A stretch of DNA of 64,000 nt from Chromohalobacter nigrandesensis (lineage in GTDB: Bacteria > Pseudomonadota > Gammaproteobacteria > Pseudomonadales > Halomonadaceae). The stretch's first letter is position 1; each line of letters opens with the position of its first letter. A program made the translations under genes and the position numbers. Shown here in pieces: positions 8,630 to 17,817 of the stretch. The stretch covers positions 434,001 through 498,000 of the forward strand of contig NZ_JAKGAM010000001.1 of assembly GCF_023061285.1 (NCBI RefSeq). The letters are read 5' to 3'. Below the pieces are notes generated by a model. That model had not been told where the DNA came from and ran no database searches. It saw only the letters and a program-made list of their open reading frames with translations.

Positions 8630-10008
8630 GCCCACCGGTCAACTCACCCAGCCTCTATCGGCGCCTGCTGATCTGGTTGCTGGTGCCCATGCTGGCCTTG
8701 GGGGCCTTGATGCTCGTTCAGGCTTACCTGGCCTCGCGCGATACCGCCGACCGGGCGTTCGACCGCCTGCTCGAGTCGGCCTCGCTCTCCATCGCCGAAC
8801 AGGTCAAGCGCCAACAAGGCCAACTATGGATGGATTTGCCCCCGGCGGCCCTGAAAATGCTGGCCTCAGACGCCGAGGAGCGTATTTTCTATGCCCTCTA
8901 CGATGCCCATGACAACTTCATCAGCGGCAACGCCGAGCTGCCACGCATCGACGACGGGCAAGGCAACATGCGCTTCGCCAACATCGAGTGGCACGACATG
9001 GCGTTGCGCCTGGGCGTGCGGCGCTCGCAACTCGAGGGATGGCGCGATCGTCAACCCTTCGAGGTCCGCGTGGCGCATACCCGCGAAGGGCGCGAAGCCC
9101 TGACACAGGCGCTGTTCCAGGGCAGTATGCTGCGTTTGATCGCCATGGCGCTATTGGCCATTGGCGTGGTGTTGCTCGGGGTACGTATGGCGTTGATGCC
9201 CCTGACCCAGTTACGCCGGGCGATCCGCACCCGTGACCCGCGCACCCTGGCACCGCTCGACCTGACCCTGCCTCGCGAACTCGCCGAGCTGCGCGAAACC
9301 CTCAATGAACTGTTGGCGCGCATGCGCCGTGTACGCGCCAACCAGGAACGCTTCATCGGCGATGCCTCGCACCAATTGCGCACCCCACTGGCCGGACTTT
9401 CGGCACGCGCCGAGCTTGCCCTGCGTCAGGACGACCCGCGTGCCTGGCACGATGCACTCGGCGTCATGCGCGGCAGTGCCGACAAGACTGCGCGCCTGGC
9501 GTCACAACTGCTCTCCCTGACGCGCCTCAACAACCCCGAGTCGATGCCGGAAGCCCGCGATATCGATCTTTGCGACATCGCCCGGCAAGCCGTACGTGAC
9601 GCCCTGACGAGCTGCCATCGCGCGGGGATCGACCTGGGCGTCGAGACACCGCCACATGCGGTCATCCAGAGCGCGGTCGAATGGCAACTCGCCGAGGCTC
9701 TGGCCAACTTGATCGACAACGCCTGCCGCTATGGTGCAATGCGCATCACGGTGCGCGTCGGCGAAGCCCCGACGCGTCTCGAGGTCGAGGATGACGGCCC
9801 CGGGATCCCCGAGGCGCAACGCCTGCTGGTGCTGCGTCCCTTCCATCGCGGCATCGAAGGCGGCCAAGGCTCGGGGCTTGGCCTAGCAATCGTCGATGGC
9901 ATCGCCCGGGCCCATGCCGCCCGACTCACCCTGGCGCCGGCTCAGCCGAATGCCGAACCGCCGGGCTTGCGCGTGCGCCTGCATTTCACCGAGGAATCAT
10001 CACCATGA
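8626..10008 (+). CDS. Sensor histidine kinase, TctE type
   Basis: 460-aa membrane histidine kinase starting at GTG 8626, overlapping the response-regulator stop by 4 nt. Visible order: TM1 (about 14-34), periplasmic sensor region (about 35-165), TM2 (about 168-190), HAMP, and a HisKA domain with H249 in DASHQLRTPLAG. The ATPase follows, with the N-box (LIDNACRYG), G1 (VEDDGPGIP) and G2 (GSGLGLAIV). Partner of the preceding response regulator. The neighbouring stand-alone binding protein may present ligand to its periplasmic domain. Confidence 0.93.
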   Translation: MSPPVNSPSLYRRLLIWLLVPMLALGALMLVQAYLASRDTADRAFDRLLESASLSIAEQVKRQQGQLWMDLPPAALKMLASDAEERIFYALYDAHDNFISGNAELPRIDDGQGNMRFANIEWHDMALRLGVRRSQLEGWRDRQPFEVRVAHTREGREALTQALFQGSMLRLIAMALLAIGVVLLGVRMALMPLTQLRRAIRTRDPRTLAPLDLTLPRELAELRETLNELLARMRRVRANQERFIGDASHQLRTPLAGLSARAELALRQDDPRAWHDALGVMRGSADKTARLASQLLSLTRLNNPESMPEARDIDLCDIARQAVRDALTSCHRAGIDLGVETPPHAVIQSAVEWQLAEALANLIDNACRYGAMRITVRVGEAPTRLEVEDDGPGIPEAQRLLVLRPFHRGIEGGQGSGLGLAIVDGIARAHAARLTLAPAQPNAEPPGLRVRLHFTEESSP

Positions 10009-11105
10009 CCGCGCCACGTCGCTCACCCGCGCGCTGGGCCGTCGCCCTCACCGCCATGATGCTCTCCGCCATCACGCTGGCCGATGACGCCAATGTCCTG
10101 CGTTACCCCGCCGCCCACGAGGCCGCCGCGCAGCCACTGGAAATTCACGGCGCACTGGACAACGAGTTGATGGCCCCGCTACTGGCCGACTTTCATGCGC
10201 GCTACCCCGAGATCGAGCTGATCTACCGCAACCTGACCACGCTCGCGTTGTACCGGCGTTTTCTGGCGGAAGACGAGGCCTCCGCCGACGTGGTGATGTC
10301 CTCGGCCATGCCCTGGCAGTATCAGCTTGCCAACCGCGGCCACGCACGGGCGTTGACCACCTCCGCAGCACAGCAGTGGCCCCAGGCATCGCGCTGGCGC
10401 CAGGAGCTTTTCGGCTTCACCTTCGAGCCGGTGGTGATCGTCTATCGACGCGACGCCCTCGCAGATCTCCCGCCGCCGGATAGCCACGAGGCCTTGCAGA
10501 GCTTGCTCACCGACGAACGCCAGCGCCTGAAAGGCCGCGTGGTGACTTACGACCCCTGGCGCAGCGGTGCCGGCTATACCTATGCCACCGAAGACGCGCA
10601 CATGTCGCCACGCTACTGGGAACTGGTGGCTGCCTTGGGCGGCGTGGAAGCGGCGCTGGCCGATACCACCGGCGAAATGCTCGACGGCCTGGCCGACGGA
10701 CGCTACGCCGTCGGCTATAACTTGCTGGGCTCCTACGCACGTGACTTCGTCGCCGATCACCCGCAACTGGAAATGGTCATTCCCAGCGATTATGCCCTGG
10801 TGACACAGCGTCTGGTGTTGATCCCCAAGCGCGCGCGCCATCCCGAGACCGCCGAGCGCTTCGTCGATTATCTTCTCAGTCGTCAAGGTCAGCAGACGAT
10901 ACGCGACAAGACACCCCTCGGGACGGTACATCCCGACCTCGAGGGCGAGGGCACCGCCAGAGACTTGCGCAAGACCCTTGGCGATGCCCTTCATCCGATT
11001 GCCATCGACCCCAGCCTGCTGGCCACGCTCGACACCCTCAAGCGCCACTCACTGCTCGACCGTTGGCAGCGCGAGTACACACGACTCAGCGATAGCGGGC
11101 CATGA
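10005..11105 (+). CDS. Periplasmic ABC-type substrate-binding protein without transporter genes
   Basis: 366-aa secreted protein: signal peptide at about 1-27 (RRSPARW, then an Ala/Met-rich core ending in TLA). The mature part is a type-2 periplasmic binding fold of the Fe(III)/phosphoglycerate-regulator kind (FHARYPEIELIYRNL; ASADVVMSSAMPWQYQLA; FVDYLLSRQGQQ). It overlaps the kinase stop by 4 bp, and no ABC permease or ATPase gene lies nearby. Binding proteins coded with a two-component system, such as PgtC of the pgt system, serve as signal input, and I infer that here. The ligand is unknown. Confidence 0.82.
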   Translation: MTAPRRSPARWAVALTAMMLSAITLADDANVLRYPAAHEAAAQPLEIHGALDNELMAPLLADFHARYPEIELIYRNLTTLALYRRFLAEDEASADVVMSSAMPWQYQLANRGHARALTTSAAQQWPQASRWRQELFGFTFEPVVIVYRRDALADLPPPDSHEALQSLLTDERQRLKGRVVTYDPWRSGAGYTYATEDAHMSPRYWELVAALGGVEAALADTTGEMLDGLADGRYAVGYNLLGSYARDFVADHPQLEMVIPSDYALVTQRLVLIPKRARHPETAERFVDYLLSRQGQQTIRDKTPLGTVHPDLEGEGTARDLRKTLGDALHPIAIDPSLLATLDTLKRHSLLDRWQREYTRLSDSGP

Positions 11106-11186
11106 ACGCATGAACGTCACGCCACCTCGCGCTATACTGCGCGGCGTTTTATCGACTCCTCTTATCGACTTCTCAGCGGTGTGGGC

Positions 11187-11945
11187 ATGCAGCGTCTCGA
11201 CCAACTTCTCGTCGCCCAGGGCTGGGCACGCTCACGCACGCGTGCCCAACGCCTGATCCGCCATGGGCGGGTCACGCTGATCTCGACGGCCCCTCCGCGT
11301 ACGCTCACCAAGCCCGGCGAGAAGGTCGCCGACGACAGCCGCTTCCAGCTCGCCGAGGATCCGGAAGAGCGCTACGTCTCGCGCGCCGGGCTCAAGCTGG
11401 AGGCCGTTCTCGACACGCTGGGACTGCGCCTCGAAGGGAGGACGGTACTCGACGTGGGACAGTCCACCGGCGGGTTCACGGATTGCGCCTTGCGCTACGG
11501 CGCTGCGCGCGTGGTGGGTATCGAGGTCGGGCGCGATCAGCTCGACGCGACGCTGCGCGAGGATGAACGCGTCATCTGTCTGGAAGGCGTCAACGCCCGC
11601 GCGCTTCCCCACGAGCGGCTCGCCGCCCTGGCCCCGGAAGGACTGCACGTGGCGGTCATGGATGTCTCCTTCATCTCGCAGACCTTGATCCTGCCCGAGC
11701 TCGCCACCGTGCTCTCGCCCGGCGCGCACCTGGTGTCACTGGTCAAGCCGCAATTCGAGGTCGGCCCGCATAAGGTCGACGCCCACGGCATCGTCCGCGA
11801 TCCGGCGCTTTATGCGGCGGTGGAAGCTCGTATCCACGAAAGTTGCACCGCCGCCGGCTTCGAAATCCGCCACTGGCAGGAAAGCCCGCTACGCGGCGGC
11901 GACGGTAACCGCGAGTTCCTGCTGCATGCGGTCAAAAGCGGCTGA
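11187..11945 (+). CDS. tlyA: TlyA-family rRNA (cytidine-2'-O)-methyltransferase
   Basis: 252-aa protein with an N-terminal S4 RNA-binding domain (MQRLDQLLVAQGWARSRTRA, about 1-60) and an FtsJ/Rossmann methyltransferase domain (VLDVGQSTGGFTDCAL SAM-binding loop at about residue 87; VMDVSFIS; LVSLVKPQFEVG). Family members methylate 16S/23S rRNA cytidines and were first named hemolysin A; membrane lysis is not implied. I prefer ATG 11187; a GTG 6 bp earlier is possible. It converges on mscK with an 8-bp gap. Confidence 0.9.
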   Translation: MQRLDQLLVAQGWARSRTRAQRLIRHGRVTLISTAPPRTLTKPGEKVADDSRFQLAEDPEERYVSRAGLKLEAVLDTLGLRLEGRTVLDVGQSTGGFTDCALRYGAARVVGIEVGRDQLDATLREDERVICLEGVNARALPHERLAALAPEGLHVAVMDVSFISQTLILPELATVLSPGAHLVSLVKPQFEVGPHKVDAHGIVRDPALYAAVEARIHESCTAAGFEIRHWQESPLRGGDGNREFLLHAVKSG

Positions 11946-11953
11946 GGCCGCCC

Positions 11954-14900
11954 TCAATCATCGCTGCCAGCCGTCCCGTCTCCGCCGGAACTGCGGCCGG
12001 CATCGACATCCTCGATGCCATCACGTCGCGCCGGCCTCGATGACGTCACCGCGCCGCCCAACGGCGTCTCGCCCTGGGGTTGCGAGCTTACCCAAGCTTG
12101 CCGCCCTGCGGCATCGTGCAGCCAGACATCCAACTGATTGAACGCGATACGGATACCGTATTCATGGAACAAGGCATCGAGGCGTCGATTGATTTCATCG
12201 CTAGCATAAAGGCGATCCATCAGGTCGTTGACGAAGATCCGCAACTCGAAGCTGAACGCCGTGGCGCCATATTCGAGGCAGAAGATCTGCGGCTCGGGAT
12301 CGCGCAGCACGCGCGGGTTTTCCTCGGCGGCCTGACGCAGCAGGCGGTGGACCTGCTCCAGGTCGGAACCGTGCGACACGCCATAAGTCAGCACCACCCG
12401 CGTGATGTTGTCGGAAAGCGACCAGTTGATCAGTTGATCGGTGACGAAGGTCTTGTTGGGGATGATGATTTCCTTGCGGTCGAAATCCGTCACCGTGGTG
12501 GCGCGAATGCGGATACGGCTGACCGTACCGTGCAAGTTGCCCAGGGTGATGGTATCGCCGATACGCACCGGGCGTTCGAACAGGATGATCAGCCCCGAAA
12601 TGAAGTTGGCGAAGATCTCCTGTAGCCCGAAGCCCAGCCCCACGCCCAGCGCGGCGACCAGCCATTGCAGCTTGTCCCACGACACCCCGAGCGTGCCCAA
12701 CGACACCACGACCCCGGTGCCCACGATAGTGTAGGAAAGCAGCGAGGAGATGGCATAAGCACTGCCTTGCTTGAGACTCAGGCGCGAGAGCACCATGACC
12801 TCCAGCAGCCCCGGCAGGTTGCGCGCCATCATCAAGGTCAACGCGACCAGCACCAGCGCCGTGAGCACATCGGCCACGGTGATCGGGCTGGTGGTCATCG
12901 CTTCGCCCTCGCCGCGTTCGATCTGCCATACAGCGACGTTGTCGAGATAGGACAGCACGCCCAGTAGATCCGCCCACACCACATAAAGCAGCAGGGTAAA
13001 GCCCAGAGACAGGATCAGCTTGGACAGGCGCAGCGACTGCTGATTGACCTGCTCCATATCCAGCGGCGGCTCCTCGACCACCTCGAGTCCGCTCTCTGTG
13101 TCCTCCTTGGCCTGCGCATGGCGACGTGCCACCGCGCGCCGATAGGCCAGTCGCCGTGCCGCGACCGCCAATCCGCGGACGACCGCCGCCTCGACGAGAA
13201 TCCACAGCCCCAGAATATAGATTGAGGTAATGAAGCGGCCGACCAGACTTAGCGCGGTATATTCGAACCCCATGACGATCAGGCCCGCGAGTATCAAAGG
13301 CACGACCGATAACGCCAACCCCAGCAGCAGACGAAAAAGCTTGAGGCCGAAAAACGGCACATGAGCGAGGATCAGGCGCACCAGTACCGCCGTCATCATC
13401 ACCAGCCCCAGCAACAGCAATAGCAGCGACAACGGCCGCTCTGCCAGGCGCCCATCGCTATAAGGCGCCACGTTACTGATCAAGATGACCGGAATCAGCG
13501 CGATGCCCAGCCATAGCAACAGTTGCCGCAAGCGCAATACGTACTGCGGTGACCAGTGAAAGTGGCGCGCAGCCACACCATCGGCGACCAGCAGACGTCG
13601 CGACCAGGCGATAACGCCCCACGCCAGCGCCAACTGAAGTAGCGCATTACCCAGCACTACGGCGAAGCCATGTCCCCCCAGGTTGAGCGCACCGCCCACG
13701 GCCGCCAACGACAAAGGACCATGCGCGGCGAGTAACGCATTGAGCGCGATCGCCCGAGGCGTGTGCATCTGGGTATCACGCTTGAGGCGCCCGATTTCCT
13801 CATGCAGCCTGAGCAATGACGCCTTGAGACGCCGCCGCCATAGCAACAGCCCGCTGGAAAGCAGCAACAGCGGCACCATGGCGAACGCCTCGCCCTCGGG
13901 ACGTTGCCACGCGGAGCCCAATGTCGAACGCCAGTCGTCGTCTGTCATGCCTTGCCACAGCGTGCGCGGAAACTGCCGCAGCCATGTCCAATCCAGCGGG
14001 CGCCCATTGGCCACCCAGAACAGTTGCTCCTCGATGGTCGCGCGCAGCTCGTCACTGATCTCGAGCAACTGCTGCTGGTTGAGCTGCTGGTTGATGGCAA
14101 TCGTCAGCAGGTTGCCATACTCGCCGTCGAGCTGTTCGAGTAGCTCACGGCGCGACTCGAACAACGTGATCAACGCCTCACGTAACCCCGGGGCATCGTC
14201 TATATTCGCATCGGCCAGGCTTTGATCGGCCAATTGCTGGGGGCGTCGCAAGGCGTCGTGTTGCTGCGACAAATCGAACTGACGCAGGCGTAGATCGGCG
14301 ATTTCGTCCTGTAACCCGCTCAGGGCATCCACTTCGGGCAATGACTCACGTTGCTCGCGAAGGATGCGCGATAGCAGCAAGCTGCCGCGAATCGCATCGA
14401 TCTGTTCGTTGAGCGTGCGCTGTACCTGGCGCACACGATCGAGCTGGGTGCGCGTTTCGATCCCCTCGCGCACCAGGTCGTTAGCGCGGTCGGTCACTTC
14501 CAGCAATTCACCGCTTAGATCGCGATTAACCTGCTGGACCTTGGTCAGCACAGGATGCTCGGCAATCGTCTCGGCATCTTCGCGACCGACATCGGCAATG
14601 GCCTTTTCCGACTGCTCTCGCCGCGCCTTGTCCAGCGCTGCCTGCAACGCCGACAATTGGCTTTCCCGGAGTGCGATGCGCTTTTCCAGCACGTCGCGTT
14701 GCTGCATCGCCAACTCGCGCAGGCGGGTGTTATGAGACAGCTCGCTCTGATGCCACTGCGCGCGGCGCTCGGCCAATGCCTGCTCGACCCGATAGCGGTC
14801 ACGCTTGGCAAGCTCCGCCTCGTTCGACTCTTCGGCGTCGTCTAACTCGGCAAGCTGCGCCTGGCGCATATCGGCGCGCTCCCGCGCTTCGGCGATCGCC

Positions 14901-15439
14901 TTCTGGGCGCGCTCAGGAAGCGTCTGGGCACTGATCAACTGAGCATTGACGTCCGCCAGACGGCTCTGCAGTTTCTCCAGTTCTGCCAACGCATCACCGG
15001 TACGCTCACGCAGCGCATCCAGCGACAAATCGTCAAGTTCTCCCTCAGCCAGGGCTCCCGACGACGCCTCCAAGCGCTGGAGTTGCTGCGCCAAGGATTG
15101 CGATTCCTGAGGCGCGTTCTCCGCACGCTGCTCGAGCGCGTCGAGTTTATCGTCGACCGACTCGAGTTCTTTAAGCCCCTCCAGCGCGGCGCGGGTATCG
15201 TCTATGGCTGTGCGCTGGTCGCTATCGGGCTGCTCGATGGATTGCAGCCGTTCCAGACGCGTTGTCAGCTCATCATGCTCGGGCAATGCCGACTGCGCCA
15301 TGGCGTCGCCAACCACGCACAGCAGGCAAAGCGCAACACATGCGATACAATGAACCACACGCACCTTGGCATGCCCACGTTCATGCCGCCCAGGCCAGCA
15401 TTGCCAAGTGAAGAAATGATGCCAGCGTCGCCACGACAT
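11954..15439 (-). CDS. mscK: MscK/KefA-type mechanosensitive channel
   Basis: 1161-aa inner-membrane channel that opens under hypo-osmotic stress, with obvious value to a halophile. A signal-like hydrophobic stretch occurs at about 27-48. A long periplasmic region rich in heptad coiled coil follows (about 50-480), then about 10 transmembrane segments, and the MscS pore and beta domain near the C-terminus (GLGFGLQEIFANFISGLIIL; RPVRIGDTI; IIIPNKTFVTDQLINWSL). Large size and N-terminal domain fit MscK rather than MscS. Start ATG 15439 has a GAGGAC site, but the long charged N-region leaves a later start possible. Confidence 0.9.
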   Translation of the reverse strand: MSWRRWHHFFTWQCWPGRHERGHAKVRVVHCIACVALCLLCVVGDAMAQSALPEHDELTTRLERLQSIEQPDSDQRTAIDDTRAALEGLKELESVDDKLDALEQRAENAPQESQSLAQQLQRLEASSGALAEGELDDLSLDALRERTGDALAELEKLQSRLADVNAQLISAQTLPERAQKAIAEARERADMRQAQLAELDDAEESNEAELAKRDRYRVEQALAERRAQWHQSELSHNTRLRELAMQQRDVLEKRIALRESQLSALQAALDKARREQSEKAIADVGREDAETIAEHPVLTKVQQVNRDLSGELLEVTDRANDLVREGIETRTQLDRVRQVQRTLNEQIDAIRGSLLLSRILREQRESLPEVDALSGLQDEIADLRLRQFDLSQQHDALRRPQQLADQSLADANIDDAPGLREALITLFESRRELLEQLDGEYGNLLTIAINQQLNQQQLLEISDELRATIEEQLFWVANGRPLDWTWLRQFPRTLWQGMTDDDWRSTLGSAWQRPEGEAFAMVPLLLLSSGLLLWRRRLKASLLRLHEEIGRLKRDTQMHTPRAIALNALLAAHGPLSLAAVGGALNLGGHGFAVVLGNALLQLALAWGVIAWSRRLLVADGVAARHFHWSPQYVLRLRQLLLWLGIALIPVILISNVAPYSDGRLAERPLSLLLLLLGLVMMTAVLVRLILAHVPFFGLKLFRLLLGLALSVVPLILAGLIVMGFEYTALSLVGRFITSIYILGLWILVEAAVVRGLAVAARRLAYRRAVARRHAQAKEDTESGLEVVEEPPLDMEQVNQQSLRLSKLILSLGFTLLLYVVWADLLGVLSYLDNVAVWQIERGEGEAMTTSPITVADVLTALVLVALTLMMARNLPGLLEVMVLSRLSLKQGSAYAISSLLSYTIVGTGVVVSLGTLGVSWDKLQWLVAALGVGLGFGLQEIFANFISGLIILFERPVRIGDTITLGNLHGTVSRIRIRATTVTDFDRKEIIIPNKTFVTDQLINWSLSDNITRVVLTYGVSHGSDLEQVHRLLRQAAEENPRVLRDPEPQIFCLEYGATAFSFELRIFVNDLMDRLYASDEINRRLDALFHEYGIRIAFNQLDVWLHDAAGRQAWVSSQPQGETPLGGAVTSSRPARRDGIEDVDAGRSSGGDGTAGSDD

Positions 15440-15611
15440 GCTCTGTCCTCGTTACCCATGCGGTGCGCCGATTGTCGGTGCGTGGTACGTACATGGCAAT
15501 CTTGTGCGAATATTTGCGTTCTACCACCCACGTGATAGAAATATTCACCATGACCAATGTTAGGGTTTTACGCCATCGACAAGGTACTACCATCACAAGG
15601 TACTAAATGAC

Positions 15612-16646
15612 ATGGAGTCACCACGCCCCCGCTTGCCGATCCTCGTGTTGCTCACGCTTGCACTGTCCGCTCCCGTGCAGGCAGCCGCCGCCCTGAGCGA
15701 TAGCGAACGCGAGGCCATTGAAGCGCGCGTTCAGACACTCGAAGCGGAGCTGCAAGAGCTACGCGCAACATTGGCCGACGACACCACGGCCACAGCGGCC
15801 GACGCCACGCCCCGAGAGCGCGAGGCACAGAACTTGGAAGCCCGTGCCGACAAGCGTCGCGCGCTGGAGCGCGAATCCTCGCGCAATCCGTTGGCGGTAA
15901 CGACGTATCGGCGCAACTATCTGTTGCCTTGGGCCTACAACGCCAACCCCGATCAAGACCGTTTCCGCGAGGTCAGCAACGCGGACAATGCCGATAACGC
16001 CGAGGTCAAGTACCAATTGAGCTTCAAGGTCAATCTGGTCGAAGACCTGTTCGAGGATAACGGCGATGTATACTTCGCCTATACCCAACGTAGCTGGTGG
16101 CAAGCCTACAATTCCGAGGCGTCGGCGCCATTTCGCGAAACCAACTACGAACCCGAGATGTTCGTCAGCTTCGATAACGACATGAGTGCCCTAGGCTGGA
16201 CCAATACCATTAACCGTGTCGGTTTTGCACACCAGTCCAACGGCCGCTCCGACCCGTTGTCGCGTAGCTGGAATCGTGTCTACGCCGATATGGTATTCCA
16301 ACGCGGCGAGTGGGCGGCGAGCATCGCCCCTCACTGGCGTGTCCCGGAGGACGAGGAAGACGACGACAACCCCGACCTCGAAAACTATATAGGCTACGGC
16401 GATATCACCCTGGTACGCGCCTTCGGCGATCAGGAAATTTCTCTGCTGATGCGTGGTAACCCCGGCAAAGACCACTATGGCGCCCAACTGGACTACTCGT
16501 TCCCGCTTTTCGGCAAGGTTCGCGGCTACGTTCAGTATTACCATGGCTACGGCGAAAGCTTGATCGACTACGACCACATCAACCGACGCCTAGGGCTGGG
16601 TTTCAGCATCAATACCTTCCTGGCCGGCATTCCTGGCCTAGACTAA
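15612..16646 (+). CDS. pldA: Outer membrane phospholipase A (PldA)
   Basis: 344-aa outer-membrane beta-barrel phospholipase A1 family protein (EC 3.1.1.32/3.1.1.4). Signal peptide at about 1-26 (cleavage after VQAAA). A short coiled coil at about 30-75 is an addition relative to the E. coli enzyme, then the barrel begins near residue 95. The catalytic signature GFAHQSNGR (His and Ser as in PldA) and the following SWNRVYAD (Asn) are intact. It ends with an aromatic-rich strand, as usual for barrels. Monocistronic by appearance; the YqjD promoter starts about 20 bp downstream. Confidence 0.92.
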   Translation: MESPRPRLPILVLLTLALSAPVQAAAALSDSEREAIEARVQTLEAELQELRATLADDTTATAADATPREREAQNLEARADKRRALERESSRNPLAVTTYRRNYLLPWAYNANPDQDRFREVSNADNADNAEVKYQLSFKVNLVEDLFEDNGDVYFAYTQRSWWQAYNSEASAPFRETNYEPEMFVSFDNDMSALGWTNTINRVGFAHQSNGRSDPLSRSWNRVYADMVFQRGEWAASIAPHWRVPEDEEDDDNPDLENYIGYGDITLVRAFGDQEISLLMRGNPGKDHYGAQLDYSFPLFGKVRGYVQYYHGYGESLIDYDHINRRLGLGFSINTFLAGIPGLD

Positions 16647-16668
16647 CGATGCACTCAAGGAAGGGCTG

Positions 16669-16696
16669 TTGATACGGCGGCTTAGCCTGCTATGCT
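16669..16696 (+). promoter_or_regulatory. Sigma70-like promoter of the yqjD-yqjE-yqjK operon
   Basis: TTGATA (16669-16674) and TATGCT (16691-16696) separated by 16 bp, 35 bp upstream of the chosen YqjD start. Found by eye. Confidence 0.5.
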
Positions 16697-16730
16697 GAAG
16701 ACGCAAATTAACCCGTCAGAGGAAGACATC

Positions 16731-17063
16731 ATGGCCATGCAACCTACCGGTAACCAACGCGAAAGCGAAGCGTCCACCGAACAACTCAAGAATGACCTGC
16801 GCCAGCTATCGCAGACCGTTGAAGAACTGGTCAAAGCGACTTCTGACGATTCTCGCGGGCACATCAGCGAAGCGCGCGAGCGCGCCCAGCAGCGTCTCAA
16901 CGAGACTCGCGCCAAACTCGAAGCGCGCAGTGAAAAAGTCTACGAAAGCGCACGTGAACAGATGGATTGCTGCGATCGTTACGTGCGTGAAAACCCTTGG
17001 ACCAGCATCGGCATCGGCGCGGGTGTCGGGGTCGTCATCGGCTTGCTCATCGGGCGTCGCTAA
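16731..17063 (+). CDS. YqjD/ElaB-type ribosome-associated membrane-anchored protein (DUF883)
   Basis: 110-aa protein starting at ATG 16731 behind GAGGAAG. A long charged amphipathic helix (residues about 10-80: EQLKNDLRQLSQTVEELVKA) is followed by ENPWTSIGIGAGVGVVIG, a C-terminal membrane anchor ending GRR. In E. coli, YqjD and ElaB tether stationary-phase ribosomes to the inner membrane through this tail. The TAATG overlap with the next gene and the following YqjE/YqjK homologues match the E. coli yqjDEK operon. Confidence 0.9.
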   Translation: MAMQPTGNQRESEASTEQLKNDLRQLSQTVEELVKATSDDSRGHISEARERAQQRLNETRAKLEARSEKVYESAREQMDCCDRYVRENPWTSIGIGAGVGVVIGLLIGRR

Positions 17064-17458
17064 TGGCGGATCGCCAGGGACCGGCGGAGCGCGTCATTAG
17101 CTCGGCGCGCCGTCTGCTTTCCAATGTGATTGCCATGGGCGAGACGCGCTTGCGTCTCGCCGTGCTCGAGTTGGAAGACGAACGCGATCGCATGCTCAGC
17201 CTGCTATTACTGGCGGGCGCCGCATTGATCACTTTCTCATTCGCCCTCGGCATGCTGCTTTTGATGCTGGTGGTCCTGTATTGGGAAGATCACCGTCTGC
17301 TCGTGATCGGTGTGTGCGCGGTCGTGCTGTTCATCATCACCGCAGGCTTGGCATACGCTGCCAAACGTATCGCCAAACGTCGGCGCCTGATGCAGTCCAC
17401 CTTGAGCCATTTGGAACAAGACCGCCAAGCGCTGGGGGGTTCGCGTGAATCGTCGTGA
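17063..17458 (+). CDS. YqjE-type membrane protein (phage holin superfamily fold)
   Basis: 131-aa membrane protein; ATG 17063 overlaps the YqjD stop (TAATG). A charged N-terminal helix (about 1-45) is followed by two strong transmembrane segments (about 48-75 and 82-107) and a basic tail (KRIAKRRR). It belongs to the YqjE family, annotated as a phage holin-like superfamily on fold grounds; it is a bacterial gene, not a prophage lysis gene. Function is unknown, presumed linked to YqjD. Confidence 0.87.
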   Translation: MADRQGPAERVISSARRLLSNVIAMGETRLRLAVLELEDERDRMLSLLLLAGAALITFSFALGMLLLMLVVLYWEDHRLLVIGVCAVVLFIITAGLAYAAKRIAKRRRLMQSTLSHLEQDRQALGGSRESS

Positions 17459-17735
17459 ACGCGCTGCGGAGTTCGAGTACCTCGAGACCCGTATCCTGCA
17501 GCAACGTCTCGATATGGGTCACGCACTGCTCGACTGGCGAGACGCCACGGCCCCCATCGATCATGGCTGGCAACGCCTGATGCAGTGGCGAGCGCCCCTG
17601 GTAGGGGGCTTCAGCCTACTCGCGGCGATGGGTGTACGCCGCCCCCGGGGCACACGCGCCTGGTTGCGCCGAGGCTTGTCGACCTTCTTGTTGGCCAATC
17701 GAGCGCGGGGCTTGTATCGCCTTATACGCCGTTAG
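17445..17735 (+). CDS. YqjK-like small protein
   Basis: 96-aa basic protein read from GTG 17445, overlapping the YqjE stop by 14 bp. The N-terminal half is helical and charged; a short hydrophobic stretch (LVGGFSLLAAMGV, about 53-65) is followed by an Arg-rich tail. Position third after YqjD and YqjE homologues supports a YqjK-like assignment; similarity itself is weak. A good terminator follows. Confidence 0.75.
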   Translation: MNRRERAAEFEYLETRILQQRLDMGHALLDWRDATAPIDHGWQRLMQWRAPLVGGFSLLAAMGVRRPRGTRAWLRRGLSTFLLANRARGLYRLIRR

Positions 17736-17751
17736 CCCTCGCTAGTGCCAT

Positions 17752-17775
17752 AAAGCCTCCACTCGGAGGCTTTTT
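17752..17775 (+). terminator. Rho-independent terminator after yqjK
   Basis: AAAGCCTCC-ACTC-GGAGGCTTTTT: 9-bp stem including A/T closing pairs, 4-nt loop and a T-run on the plus strand, 17 bp after the yqjK stop. Confidence 0.9.
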
Positions 17776-17817
17776 CGTAGCTCTCGTCTGAACGTGTCTC
17801 TGCGCTATCGTGACCGA

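Noticed and set aside
17063-17458. Phage holin gene implying a prophage lysis module
   Set aside because: The holin label is only a superfamily name; order with YqjD and YqjK homologues shows a chromosomal stress operon.
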